64,000 nt of DNA from Ecdyonurus torrentis. Lineage: Eukaryota > Arthropoda > Insecta > Ephemeroptera > Heptageniidae. This document shows positions 1-9,787 of this stretch, piece after piece. Each line of letters opens with the position of its first letter. Position 1 is the stretch's first letter. Below the pieces are notes generated by a model. That model saw only the letters and a program-made list of their open reading frames with translations, searched no databases and was not told the DNA's origin. The stretch lies in contig OX439132.1 of the NCBI GenBank assembly GCA_949318235.1, positions 48,668,771 to 48,732,770 on the forward strand, given 5' to 3'. The position numbers and the translations under genes are program-made.

Positions 1-630
1 TATATATCACATACTTTCCAGAATAAAAAATGACTATGTTTTTCCCCCCCATTAATATTTACGACACTATGTAAAAAAAAAGATTAGAATTACGATGCGA
101 AGTACTTGTTTTGGTATTATCTTCTTCTTTGTTATTAATTTAAATTGTGTAGTGACTCATTTAAAACTTGATGAGCTATAGTAATATTTTTGATGGCGCT
201 GTGAAAGCTGTTCGGGAACCTCCTATGTTGCAACTGAAAATACAGCGGCATGTTGCGTCGGATCTCGAATTGCTGACGGCGTGTAAGAGCTTGAGATGAG
301 AGGTAGGAATCATGAAATTGTCTTTTTCGTCTGTATATCATGAATAATTAAGAGAGATAGAAACTTGAGAGTATATTTGATTTGAAATGCACGATAGTGC
401 TGATAGTCGCGCAAATATGTCATGTTTGAGTTGGCGAGTATGAAAGCAGAGAAAACAGGTAGTGAAGACATTAATCTGAGATTTGAGAGAGAAGTTGGAG
501 GCAGGCGATAGAGTATCGCAACATGAAGAAAAGTTTGAAGAACTGCAGGTTGAAGCACGTTGCTCGGGAGACTACCTTTCGAGCGTCCCTCACTCTCTCC
601 CTCTCCCAGTCTCCAGCGCGGGCCATTTTC
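1..630 (+). promoter_or_regulatory. H1 upstream region, unit 1
   Basis: Non-coding DNA leading to H1. The first ~250 bases are AT-rich and end in a GC-richer tract. Bases 251-744 recur as truncated duplicates in the spacers (19547, 34713, 53989, 58006), which marks this block as the H1 promoter/leader module. No convincing gene is present; short frames here overlap each other and carry no recognisable domain. Confidence 0.6.
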
Positions 631-744
631 TTATAAGAGGTTGGTATTTTTGCGGCAGTGTGTAGTATCGAAAAAATGCCGGCTAATCGCTAGATTGTAC
701 GCCTTTCGCACTCTCTGACGCACACAATCATCCAGTGAGTAACC
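631..744 (+). promoter_or_regulatory. H1 core promoter and 5' leader, unit 1
   Basis: A TATA-like TTATAAG at 631-637 is directly followed by GGTTGGTA (639-646). The combined 16-mer TTATAAGAGGTTGGTA is also found in the LINE 5' repeats, and nearly identically upstream of the 49-aa gene. The start codon lies about 100 bp downstream, leaving a leader of roughly 70 nt, typical for histone genes. The exact transcription start cannot be read from sequence. Confidence 0.6.
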
Positions 745-1356
745 ATGGCCGATACTGCTGCACCCGTCACTGCTCCGGCACCAGCTGCTGCCTCCCCTTC
801 CAAGGCAAAGAAGACAGCGAAGAAGACCGCCGGCCCAAAGAAGCCTGCATCTAAGCCGTCGCATCCACCCACCGCCGAAATGGTGAAGAGCGCTATTAAG
901 ACTCTGAAGGAACGCGGAGGCTCGTCACTGCAGGCCATCAAGAAGTACATCTCCGCCACCTACAAGGTGGATGCAGAGAAGCTTGCTCCATTCATCCGCA
1001 AGTATCTCAAGTCTGCCGTTGCCTCCGGTGCCTTGGTGCAAACCAAGGGTAAGGGTGCTGCTGGCTCTTTCAAGCTGAGCGCAGCTGCTCCTAAGGAGAA
1101 GAAGCCCAAGGCTGCCAAGAAACCGGCCGCTAAGAAGGAGAAGAAGCCTGCTGCTGCTGCTGCTAAGAAAAGTAAGAGCGCTTCCGCCAAGAAGGCAAAG
1201 TCTCCAAAGAAGGAGAAGAAGCCGGCCGCAGCAAAGCCAAAGAAGGCCCCGACAAAGGCGAAGAAGGCGAAACCCGCTGCCAAACCCAAGGCTCCTAAGC
1301 CTAAGAAGGCAGCTGCCAAGCCAAAGATCGCCAAGCCCAAGGCCGCCAAGAAATAA
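745..1356 (+). CDS. H1: Linker histone H1, unit 1
   Basis: A 203-residue linker histone that binds nucleosome entry/exit DNA and compacts chromatin. The tripartite layout is clear: a Pro/Ala/Lys-rich N-tail (about 1-42), a winged-helix H15 globular domain (about 43-115, with [20 protein letters not shown] and SLQAIKKYI), and a long Lys/Ala/Pro C-tail (about 116-203) with SPKK-like motifs. There is no intron. The stop is followed 63 nt later by a histone stem-loop. The start is fixed by the MADTAAP context and a good CCATGG initiation context. It is convergent with H3. The protein is identical in all four copies of the window. Confidence 0.98.
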   Translation: MADTAAPVTAPAPAAASPSKAKKTAKKTAGPKKPASKPSHPPTAEMVKSAIKTLKERGGSSLQAIKKYISATYKVDAEKLAPFIRKYLKSAVASGALVQTKGKGAAGSFKLSAAAPKEKKPKAAKKPAAKKEKKPAAAAAKKSKSASAKKAKSPKKEKKPAAAKPKKAPTKAKKAKPAAKPKAPKPKKAAAKPKIAKPKAAKK

Positions 1357-1880
1357 GTAGGCGCTCCTGCTGCTGGAGAAGTTGGCTCGTTCGCCGTCTA
1401 CGTGACAAGAAACGAAACGGCCCTTTTAAGGGCCACCACTCGCACTCACTGAGAGTCTAACTTGCGGCATATCAGCAGGACAATTGCATTAATTTTTTTT
1501 TTCCTTTTTTAATTCCCCCCTGTTCAGTATTTCTATATGCTATGAACCAATTTTCGGGTAAAGGAAGGGAGGCACGCAAACCACGTATGACCAATGAACC
1601 CCTATTTGAAATTTTAGCCATTCAAGCTTGAGATCCCTTCTTTGAACAAGAACCGGACAGTACAACAGCAACTGCATCGAGCGGGCCCGCGCAACCAGTG
1701 GCTAGGCGGGCGTGCGTGCGACCAGTCCGCGGTGTGACTTGCAGTGAACGCACGCAAGCTCGCATCGATACCATGTCAAAGAATATAAGTTTAAAAGATT
1801 GTTAGCATGCCGCTATATCGCTGAGCATAATCATTTGATGTTGGCTAGGTGCGTTTAGTCCCATCCTTTAAAAGCGTAGT
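1357..1880. other. H1-H3 convergent intergenic region with H1 stem-loop
   Basis: About 520 bp between two convergent genes. It holds the two 3' stem-loops (listed separately), a T-rich stretch near 1494-1511 and a GC-richer part near 1680-1760. No coding potential or RNA gene was seen. The unit 1 copy differs from units 2 and 3 by very few bases (for example CCAGTGG versus CCAGCGG near 1696). Confidence 0.6.
1419..1434 (+). terminator. Histone 3' stem-loop of H1, unit 1
   Basis: GGCCCTTTTAAGGGCC forms a 6-bp stem with a 4-nt TTTA loop. It is flanked by GAAAC on the 5' side and ACCACT on the 3' side. This is the metazoan histone pre-mRNA element bound by SLBP, which directs U7-dependent cleavage shortly after the loop. 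Confidence 0.95.
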
Positions 1881-1896
1881 GGCCCTCAAAAGGGCC
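1881..1896 (-). terminator. Histone 3' stem-loop of H3, unit 1
   Basis: Read on the minus strand it is GGCCCTTTTGAGGGCC with GAAAC before and ACTACG after. The loop is TTTG, unlike the TTTA loop of H1, H4, H2A and H2B. It lies 30 nt past the H3 stop. Confidence 0.95.
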
Positions 1897-1926
1897 GTTT
1901 CTGATGACGGTCGCTCAACCAACCAC

Positions 1927-2398
<472 letters not shown>

Positions 2399-2570
2399 AG
2401 AAGAGAAGAAGAAGAAGGAAGATGAATGCTGCACCCAAACTCGCAGCACTCTGTGATCCCCACCTTTTACAAATGGGATCTCCAGTGCAATGATAGAGTT
2501 TACTTAATTTACTTAGGTTTGGAAGTAGGGTCTGTTTCAGCCTAGGCCGTTTACAGACGAAGAAGTGGAA
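2399..2570 (-). repeat. 3' terminal region shared by the LINE and the short element
   Basis: Just inside the (TTC)n tail, about 145 bp are roughly 90% identical to 26493-26640 and 48257-48410 of the short element, then similarity stops. A shared 3' end is what is expected when a non-autonomous element borrows the LINE reverse transcriptase. Confidence 0.85.
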
Positions 2571-2611
2571 TTGAAAAGAAAACTTAAATAGAGCAACTTG
2601 TTTTAAGTGGC

Positions 2612-2663
2612 AAAGGGATAAAAACCCAGAGGAAAAGAAAAGAACCTCTGGTAAAAACCCTTT
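2612..2663 (-). other. Nested RNA hairpin in the LINE 3' UTR
   Basis: The outer stem AAAGGG (2612-2617) pairs with CCCTTT (2658-2663). The inner stem CCAGAGG (2626-2632) pairs with CCTCTGG (2645-2651). On the sense RNA the internal loop is U-rich on both sides. The short element has the same architecture with different paired bases, which argues that the fold is selected. Likely role: recognition by the reverse transcriptase. Confidence 0.7.
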
Positions 2664-2768
2664 AGGTAAGTGATTGTTAGGGCTAAGTTAACATACCCCA
2701 ACATGCAAAGGGAGGTAGTTCTTAGCGAAAGTCATGCACAAGCACATAGTGTTATACATATAATTATA

Positions 2769-5471
2769 TTAACGTTTGTAAAAGCTAATGTTAGCTAAGT
2801 TACGGCAGGCATCCTGAGGTCGAGCTACTTTATCCCAAGAAGAGAATTCATAGTTTGAGAAGTTGGAAATAAATTTGTTGGCATGTATGGATGCCTTACG
2901 ATAAAATGAATTATTTTGAATTGAGAGGTACACATTCAGCATTGGAAGTTTAAATCCCTTGTGGATATTTGTGATTCTTGTGTAAATGGGAAAGTACTGA
3001 ATTGACTTGAGAACTTTGTTCTGCACAATTTGAAGCTTTTTGATTTCTTTTGTTGAGGCTCCTGACCAAGCTGGTGAAGCGTAGCTTAGTACTGGAAGAA
3101 TCGTTGCTTTGTAGATATGTAAAGCTGTATGTTTCTTGATGTAACTCTTGGGGTTGAGTAACGGGTAGAGCTGTGCAAGTCTAGCCATTGCCTTCTTTCT
3201 TGTTGTTTCAATGTGTTGCTTCCAACAAAGCTTCTTATCAAGGATGACACCTAGGTATTTAGCATGATTGACACGTTGAACTTGCTCTCCATTGAAGATA
3301 ATTCTCTTATTAGTACAATGCTTCTTTTTTCTGGATCTGCTGAATAGAATAGTTTCACACTTGGAGGCGTTTACTTTGAGCAGCCATTTATTGCACCACT
3401 TGTCAACTTTAGCAGCATGTCTTTGAACGTGTTCAAAAGCTAGATCAGCATTTAATGATGAGCAGTAGATTGCAGTATCATCGGCATAGATGGCTAACTT
3501 AGTTTTCAGTCTCTCGTCTTCAGGTAGATCATTTATGTAGATATTAAATAAAACTGGACCAAGGAGAGAGCCTTGAGGGACCCCGGCTTGAATGTTTCTT
3601 GTTGTAGATTTGATACCATTAATGTCAACATAAAATGATCTATTTGAAAGGTAAGAGTATAAAATACGAGTGATGTAGTTTGAAACTTTGAGACTGATTA
3701 ATTTACTTAGAAGACCTTTGTGCCACACTTTATCAAAAGCTTTTTGTAGATCAATGAGGAGCATTGCAGTTACTTGCTTTTTATTGAAACTTTGTGTGAT
3801 ATCATCTGCTACTCTTACAACTTGTTGGACAGTAGAATGTTGAGATCTGAAGCCAAATTGTTCATCTCTGATAGTTTTCTTGATATGCAGATATCTGTTA
3901 AGACGTATTAAGATTGCTTTCTCAGCTAATTTTGATAGGGTGCAAAGCAGGCTTATAGGTCTGTAGTTATTAGGATCTGAGTGGTCTTTTCCAGGTTTAG
4001 GTAACATTAAAACTTTTGCTAATTTCCATTGTTCTGGGAAGTATCCAACACGAAGCATTGCGTTTATGATGTTAGTTAAAAATTTGATGGCAGTATCTGG
4101 TAGATTAAAAAGTGCTTCATTTGGAATGTCATCTGGCCCAGGTGCTTTACGTTTCTTTAATTTACGAATAAAGTTTTTAATTTGACTTGGTCTATATTTC
4201 TTTGGTTTGTTAATAGTTGGCTGAGATATTTCTGTATCAACTGCTTCTTCAGTTGTTCTGACATGATCTTCATTTTCGGGAGTAGCAACGTTTGGGGTGA
4301 AGGATTCTTGCAGTGAGTCTGCTAGAAGATTTGCTTTTTCTTGCGGGTCACTTACATAAGTGTTGTTATTTTTAAGTGGAGGTATTCTTGAGTTCTGCAT
4401 AGTTAGTGACTTAGTTATTTTCCATGCACTATTATCTTGAGTAGATAACTTGCTAACTTTTTCATCCCAAGATGTACTCTTGTAGTTGGTAATTTTGCTT
4501 GATATAAGTGTTCTTAGTTTGTTAATTTTAGACTTAATTGCTTGACTTTGAAATCTTCTGTTAATTCTTCTTAATTTATTGCGTTCGTGAATTAGTTGTA
4601 CGATATCATGAGGAAGAGGTTCAGACTGGTTTTGTAACGAAACCAGAGGAACGTTATTATTGATTGCTTCTTGTATTACTTGTGTTAGATGAGTTACAGC
4701 TTCGTCAATGTCATGTTTATGGTTAAAAGACTTGTTTGTGTTGATGTTGTTAAGAATTTCTTTTTGGTAGTTTTGCCAGTTTGCTTTGTTGAAATTCCTT
4801 CGATTTGTAGTTTTCTTCTGAACTTGAGAGTGTATGTGCATGACTACAGGTAGATGATCAGAATCAAGGGCGTCCAGGACATCAAAGTCAATTTGGTGTG
4901 GATAGTTCTGGACTATGGCAACATCTAAGATATCTGGCCTATAATTGCCAGATGAATGGTAGAAAGTAGGTCTTGTTGGTCCCTTGACCACAAATGAGCT
5001 TTTAAGTGAGAGATTGTACAATGAAGTGCCTGCTTTATTGTTTTTGTGGCATAACCAAGAGGAGTGTCTGGCATTATGATCACCAGCTATGATAATTGGA
5101 GTGTTAGTTTGAAGCACCTTTTTGTAATCTTCAATGTTAATACCTTGAACAGGGTTGTAAGCTGCTACAAGAATGACTTTTTCATTGTGTATTGTAACTT
5201 TAATAGCTGTAGCTTGAAGTCTAGTTAACTGAGGCAGTATGATTTCATGATGTTCAATATCTGTTCTAACAACGACAGCAGTACCGCCGGTGTGAGTAGA
5301 AACATTGTGTTGATAGATTGTGTAGCCTTGAAGTTTTAAGTCTTTAACAAGGTGTGTTTCATTTACTAGAGCTACAGGAATATTGTGTTCCTGCAAAAAG
5401 TTTTTGAATTCTGCCTGTTTATTGGATATGGAATTTGCGTTCCAATACAAGATCTTTGCTGTTGGTGACAT
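2769..5471 (-). CDS. LINE ORF2: endonuclease and reverse transcriptase, unit 1
   Basis: A 900-residue polyprotein. The N-terminal ~220 residues are an APE-type endonuclease: WNANSIS, NETHL, AGDHNARHSSW, YRPDILDVAIV and SDHLPVV supply the Asn/Glu/Asp/His active-site pattern. Reverse transcriptase follows with KAPGPDDIPNE, PISLLCTLSKLAEK, LIDLQKAFDKVWH, AGVPQGSLLGP and the catalytic YADD, then a thumb/C-terminal domain. Size, two-ORF layout and motif forms fit the Jockey clade. The start codon lies 40 bp after the ORF1 stop. No frameshift or internal stop is present. The unit 3 protein differs by one residue (Q/H in the ARLAQLY segment). Confidence 0.95.
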   Translation of the reverse strand: MSPTAKILYWNANSISNKQAEFKNFLQEHNIPVALVNETHLVKDLKLQGYTIYQHNVSTHTGGTAVVVRTDIEHHEIILPQLTRLQATAIKVTIHNEKVILVAAYNPVQGINIEDYKKVLQTNTPIIIAGDHNARHSSWLCHKNNKAGTSLYNLSLKSSFVVKGPTRPTFYHSSGNYRPDILDVAIVQNYPHQIDFDVLDALDSDHLPVVMHIHSQVQKKTTNRRNFNKANWQNYQKEILNNINTNKSFNHKHDIDEAVTHLTQVIQEAINNNVPLVSLQNQSEPLPHDIVQLIHERNKLRRINRRFQSQAIKSKINKLRTLISSKITNYKSTSWDEKVSKLSTQDNSAWKITKSLTMQNSRIPPLKNNNTYVSDPQEKANLLADSLQESFTPNVATPENEDHVRTTEEAVDTEISQPTINKPKKYRPSQIKNFIRKLKKRKAPGPDDIPNEALFNLPDTAIKFLTNIINAMLRVGYFPEQWKLAKVLMLPKPGKDHSDPNNYRPISLLCTLSKLAEKAILIRLNRYLHIKKTIRDEQFGFRSQHSTVQQVVRVADDITQSFNKKQVTAMLLIDLQKAFDKVWHKGLLSKLISLKVSNYITRILYSYLSNRSFYVDINGIKSTTRNIQAGVPQGSLLGPVLFNIYINDLPEDERLKTKLAIYADDTAIYCSSLNADLAFEHVQRHAAKVDKWCNKWLLKVNASKCETILFSRSRKKKHCTNKRIIFNGEQVQRVNHAKYLGVILDKKLCWKQHIETTRKKAMARLAQLYPLLNPKSYIKKHTALHIYKATILPVLSYASPAWSGASTKEIKKLQIVQNKVLKSIQYFPIYTRITNIHKGFKLPMLNVYLSIQNNSFYRKASIHANKFISNFSNYEFSSWDKVARPQDACRNLANISFYKR

Positions 5472-5511
5472 TTTGAAGCCAAATGGGATATATTACATAC
5501 AAATCAATGAT

Positions 5512-6756
5512 TTAGGCTTTGAGAGTATCTTTGACAAATTCTGCTATGAGAAGTTCTTGTTGATGTGGTTCAGCTGAACTTGCTCTAGTTGATAGTAAAA
5601 TGAGGTTTGTAATAAGTGTTTCTTCCTGTAGGGTTGGTTTTAGTGCCCTAATTCTCTCAATTGCCATGTTGAGGGCTTCTCTTGCAATACTATTTGTTAC
5701 TTTCTGTGATGTTAGTGTAATTGATGGTTTAGGCTTGGTTATGGCGGGTGTATGTGCATTCTTGGTAGGAGTTTTAGGCCTTGGATCGAAGTTAAGTTTT
5801 CTTTGGGCAGGAGTGGCACGAGTTGATGTGAACTTAGTAGAATGGCGATTTAGATAGGGTTGATTAGTGATATTGTTACTCTGTTGTAGTCTGTAGTGTA
5901 AGCCTTGTTCGGCTTTAATTCTTATTGGGCATAATTGATCAATAGACTTGTGATCACCTTTGCAATTTGCACATTTAGGTTGGACAGTATCTTTATTAAT
6001 GCATTGACGAGTATCATGTTTTTCAGCACAATGTAAACATGCAGGGTCACGTTTGCACACCCGTGAACCATGGTTATATTCTTGACAGTTATAACATTGA
6101 ATAATTCTTCTTTGTTGAAATCTTTCAACTCTGATTCTACTGTAGCATAGTGTCTTTAGGTTAAAGATAGTTTCATAGTTGCCTTCACGTTTGATGATTG
6201 CAATAAACATAGGAAGTTTGCCTTTTGTTGCAGCACTGGTCATCTGAACGACACTGTCGACTTGGTAGTTTTGATCTACAAGTTCATCTTGTACTTCTTC
6301 AGGTGTAATAAAGGAGGGTATGTTTCTAATAACAACTTTCAGAGGCCGTTCTTCTTGTAGTTGGACAGTGGTAAATTTCATGTTTGACCTTTCTGCATAA
6401 GTTTGCAGGTTCTTGTGAGCACTTGCAGTTTCAATAAATACCAGTAGTTTGTTACTTCTTAACGTAGTTTCAAAATAGACAGGAGAGTACTTTTGTTTGA
6501 ACTGCTTTAGGAAGGAAAGGGATTCTGGGCAGGAGTCAAGTATTATAGACGGGATAGAGGCTTTATGCGTCCGAGGAGAAGGAAGGTTGGGAATAGGATT
6601 ACGTGCTTTCTTAGGAGTGTGACAAGTGTTGTCATTGTTACTAGTTATGGACGAGTCAGATGTATGGCGTTTTCGGTTTCTAACAAATGATGAAAAACCA
6701 TCAGGTCCAGTTGAGGTTGTGGGTTTCATTATTCTTATGCCTCTTAAAAATTTCAA
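5512..6756 (-). CDS. LINE ORF1: Gag-like nucleic-acid-binding protein, unit 1
   Basis: A 414-residue RNA-binding protein thought to coat LINE RNA. A basic, Ser/Thr-rich N-terminus precedes an RRM-like and PRE-C2HC-type region (around PLKVVIRNIPSFITPEEVQD). Three zinc knuckles follow: CYNC...C (CX2CX4HX4C), CLHC...C (CX2CX3HX4C) and CANC...C (CX2CX3HX6C). The C-terminus is a helical tail. This arrangement is standard for Jockey-clade ORF1. The unit 3 copy differs at a few C-terminal sites (P/T, H/N, A/S, D/N). Confidence 0.93.
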   Translation of the reverse strand: MKFLRGIRIMKPTTSTGPDGFSSFVRNRKRHTSDSSITSNNDNTCHTPKKARNPIPNLPSPRTHKASIPSIILDSCPESLSFLKQFKQKYSPVYFETTLRSNKLLVFIETASAHKNLQTYAERSNMKFTTVQLQEERPLKVVIRNIPSFITPEEVQDELVDQNYQVDSVVQMTSAATKGKLPMFIAIIKREGNYETIFNLKTLCYSRIRVERFQQRRIIQCYNCQEYNHGSRVCKRDPACLHCAEKHDTRQCINKDTVQPKCANCKGDHKSIDQLCPIRIKAEQGLHYRLQQSNNITNQPYLNRHSTKFTSTRATPAQRKLNFDPRPKTPTKNAHTPAITKPKPSITLTSQKVTNSIAREALNMAIERIRALKPTLQEETLITNLILLSTRASSAEPHQQELLIAEFVKDTLKA

Positions 6757-7183
6757 TTTAATTAATATATTTGAAAAGTAGAAATTTCTAAATTATGAAT
6801 TCTCTTGTGACTTAAAAGTAACAAAACATACAATATAATGAACAGTAATACTATAAAGTAAACAAAATATTTCTAAAAATAATATCAAAATCAAATAGAA
6901 AAAATTAAGATCTAATTATACTAAATATAAAGCAAGTAACTAATATTAATTAAAAATATCTATAACTAGCTTAAAAACATACAAATTAGAATTAATCTAA
7001 AGTTATTTAAAAGTTTAAAGAAAATTTAGCCTAATATAGTAAAAGTAACGATAATAATAAAAAAAAGGCCGCTTTAATGGGTTATATGATATATTACCAA
7101 CCTGTTATAAAAATTTCAATATGTTATCCCTTTAAGGGGGTATATGATAAATTACCAACCTATTATAAAATTTTTAACATGGT

Positions 7184-7199
7184 GACCCTTAAAAGGGCC
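7184..7199 (-). other. Histone stem-loop mimic 1 in the LINE
   Basis: The sense strand reads GGCCCTTTTAAGGGTC, a 6-bp stem with one G-U pair and a TTTA loop. It is preceded by AAA and followed by ACCAT. Stem, loop and both flanks copy the histone mRNA end. Confidence 0.85.
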
Positions 7200-7315
7200 T
7201 TTACACTTTAATGGGGTATATGATATATTACCAACCTCTTATAAAAATTTCAATATGTTGTCCCTTAAGGGGGTATATGATAAATTACCAACCTATTATA
7301 AAATTTTTATATGGT

Positions 7316-7331
7316 GACCCTTAAAAGGGCC
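7316..7331 (-). other. Histone stem-loop mimic 2 in the LINE
   Basis: The same 16 nt as at 7184-7199, in the second tandem repeat, again with AAA before and ACCAT after. Confidence 0.85.
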
Positions 7332-7373
7332 TTTACAATAGCAAATTACTTACGAACTAAATGCACATTAGAT

Positions 7374-7389
7374 GACCCTCAAAAGGGCC
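7374..7389 (-). other. Histone stem-loop mimic 3 in the LINE
   Basis: The sense strand reads GGCCCTTTTGAGGGTC. The TTTG loop is that of the H3 gene, with one G-U pair in the stem. The 3' flank is ATCTA rather than ACCA. Confidence 0.8.
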
Positions 7390-7601
7390 GCTCAAAAGAA
7401 TAATATGTAATTTACTAGAATATGATAATAATTGGGATAAAGTAGATATATAGAGATGTTAATGAAAATAAAATTTAAGTTTCGTGAAACAAAATGTTAA
7501 TTGTAACGATTAGTTTGAAAAAATTAAAAGACTGAAAAATAAAATCTCAAGGATGCTTGCCGTAGGAGATATGTTAAGTTATATAAATTATACGCAGTTG
7601 T

Positions 7602-7617
7602 GTCCCTCAAAAGGGCC
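7602..7617 (-). other. Histone stem-loop mimic 4 in the LINE
   Basis: The sense strand reads GGCCCTTTTGAGGGAC. It has an H3-type TTTG loop and one mismatch in the stem. It is a weaker copy outside the tandem repeats. Confidence 0.65.
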
Positions 7618-8084
7618 TCGTTTAAAGAAAAAAAGTTTTAAAATTGCATTAAAGTTTGCATATAAAGATTAAGATAATTCTTAAACCTGCGTATAATTTA
7701 CTTATATGTGTGCCTACCTTTAAGAAATCTAATAAAATTTCTAACTTGGCTTAGAAGCCAGTAAACAAATCCCAGTACTTTTACCAAGAATCTTAGAATT
7801 TCTTGAAATTTGTTTCTAACATAGATGGGACAGGGCTGCTGGCACAAGTAGTCTACAATGAAGACACAGCCTCTCAGACAAGCCAAGAGCGGGATTCCAT
7901 TGCACTTACATTGATCGTACAGTCAAAAAGGCCTACGAACCAATACTGTCACCCCCGCACGCTAAGGCGAAAGGGTCAAGACGTTGCCTACCCAAACGTA
8001 ACTGGTATTGGTCAGATATCCCCCAAGGACCTACACTAAATGAAGTTAACCCCGAACAAATAAAGCTGAAGGCTAGAAAGAGCC

Positions 8085-8099
8085 AATAGCAGTCGCCGA
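8085..8099. repeat. Target-site duplication, H4 side, of the unit 1 LINE
   Basis: Exact copy of 2384-2398 (AATAGCAGTCGCCGA). Beyond it the histone promoter resumes with GGTTTCCAAG, which is also found downstream of the insertions in units 2 and 3. Confidence 0.9.
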
Positions 8100-8579
<480 letters not shown>

Positions 8580-8622
8580 ACTACCTATTACAGTGCTTGA
8601 TGAAGCCTGCGAACCATGAAAC

Positions 8623-8638
8623 GGCCCTTTTAAGGGCC
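8623..8638 (+). terminator. Histone 3' stem-loop of H4, unit 1
   Basis: GGCCCTTTTAAGGGCC with GAAAC before and ACCAAT after. A possible fallback poly(A) signal AATAAA lies downstream at 8707-8712. Confidence 0.95.
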
Positions 8639-9073
8639 ACCAATCGCACTCTTGACTGACATGTTACTGACCCGTATCTCAATTGCCGTGGCTTATGCGA
8701 CAGTGCAATAAATCTTTCAGCTTAGTTTTTCCAAATGTAGTGTAAAAAAAAAAACATCGTAGCTATGTATGTGATGCCGTAACTTGGGCCGCAATTAACA
8801 TTTAGAAATGATTGTCAATACAATACAACAATGAAGCCAAAAAATAGGAAAATATATAATATAGAATAGTTGAGGGAGTTATGTTATATTTGGTATTTTG
8901 TAAAGAAAGGCACGCAAAAACAGAAAGAGGCCTCAATTTCCTCCAACACTGTTAATAAATAAAACATGCAGCTCGTTCTGTTTGTCAAAGGTTTACGTGT
9001 TCATCGCTCCAACGGGAGAATAAGCATATTGCTGAAATTAGGTCAGAACGTGAATTTCGTGAGTGCGATTGGT
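8639..9073. other. H4-H2A convergent intergenic region
   Basis: About 435 bp of AT-rich DNA with AATAAA motifs (8707-8712 and near 8955) and an A-tract near 8744. No gene or RNA was recognised. Confidence 0.6.
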
Positions 9074-9089
9074 GGCCCTTAAAAGGGCC
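9074..9089 (-). terminator. Histone 3' stem-loop of H2A, unit 1
   Basis: The minus strand reads GGCCCTTTTAAGGGCC, flanked by GAAAC and ACCAAT. It is 20 nt beyond the H2A stop. Confidence 0.95.
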
Positions 9090-9109
9090 GTTTCTCGGAG
9101 AGCTGGCAT

Positions 9110-9787
<678 letters not shown>

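Larger units (their letters stand above)
7073..7340 (-). repeat. 134-bp tandem repeat (x2) with promoter and stem-loop mimics, unit 1 LINE
   Basis: Two copies, 7073-7206 and 7207-7340. On the sense strand each copy holds, in order, a histone-like stem-loop, an H1-type motif TTATAA-N-AGGTTGGTA, a degenerate CCCTTAAGGG palindrome and a second H1-type motif. The four motifs lie at 7095-7110, 7153-7168, 7229-7244 and 7286-7301. The one at 7229-7244 matches the H1 promoter 16 of 16 bases. Confidence 0.85.
2399..8084 (-). mobile_element. Full-length Jockey-type LINE inserted in the H3-H4 promoter, unit 1
   Basis: A 5,686-bp non-LTR retrotransposon on the minus strand, flanked by a 15-bp target-site duplication. 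In sense order it has a ~1.3 kb 5' region with tandem repeats and histone-like stem-loops, ORF1 (Gag-like), ORF2 (endonuclease plus reverse transcriptase), a ~370-bp 3' UTR with a nested hairpin, and a short (TTC)n tail next to H3. It has no poly(A) tail. Both ORFs are open, so it may be active or recently active. A nearly identical copy is at 39929-45643. Confidence 0.93.
6757..8084 (-). promoter_or_regulatory. LINE 5' untranslated/promoter region, unit 1
   Basis: About 1.3 kb upstream of ORF1. On the sense strand it runs from a moderately GC-rich first 400 bp (7680-8084), through an AT-rich middle with single histone-like stem-loops, to a 134-bp tandem repeat and a very AT-rich leader before ORF1. 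No credible coding sequence was found. Confidence 0.7.

Noticed and set aside
3..744. Short frames around 135-665 upstream of H1
   Set aside because: They overlap the H1 promoter and leader and have no stem-loop, domain or independent conservation beyond the repeat itself.
960..1349. Long antisense frame through H1
   Set aside because: It is a shadow of the Lys/Ala codon bias (AAG/GCC read backwards as Leu/Phe/Gly/Ala) and has no independent support. The same holds in the other three copies and for antisense frames of H3, H4 and H2B.
7121..7140. CCCTTTAAGGGG palindromes as further histone stem-loops
   Set aside because: They lack the GGCC base of the stem and the 4-nt loop geometry; at most degenerate copies, so not counted.
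2399..8084. That units 1 and 3 simply inherited one LINE insertion by array duplication
   Set aside because: Not fully excluded, but the differing 5' junctions and target duplications, and a different element at the same site in unit 2, favour independent events.
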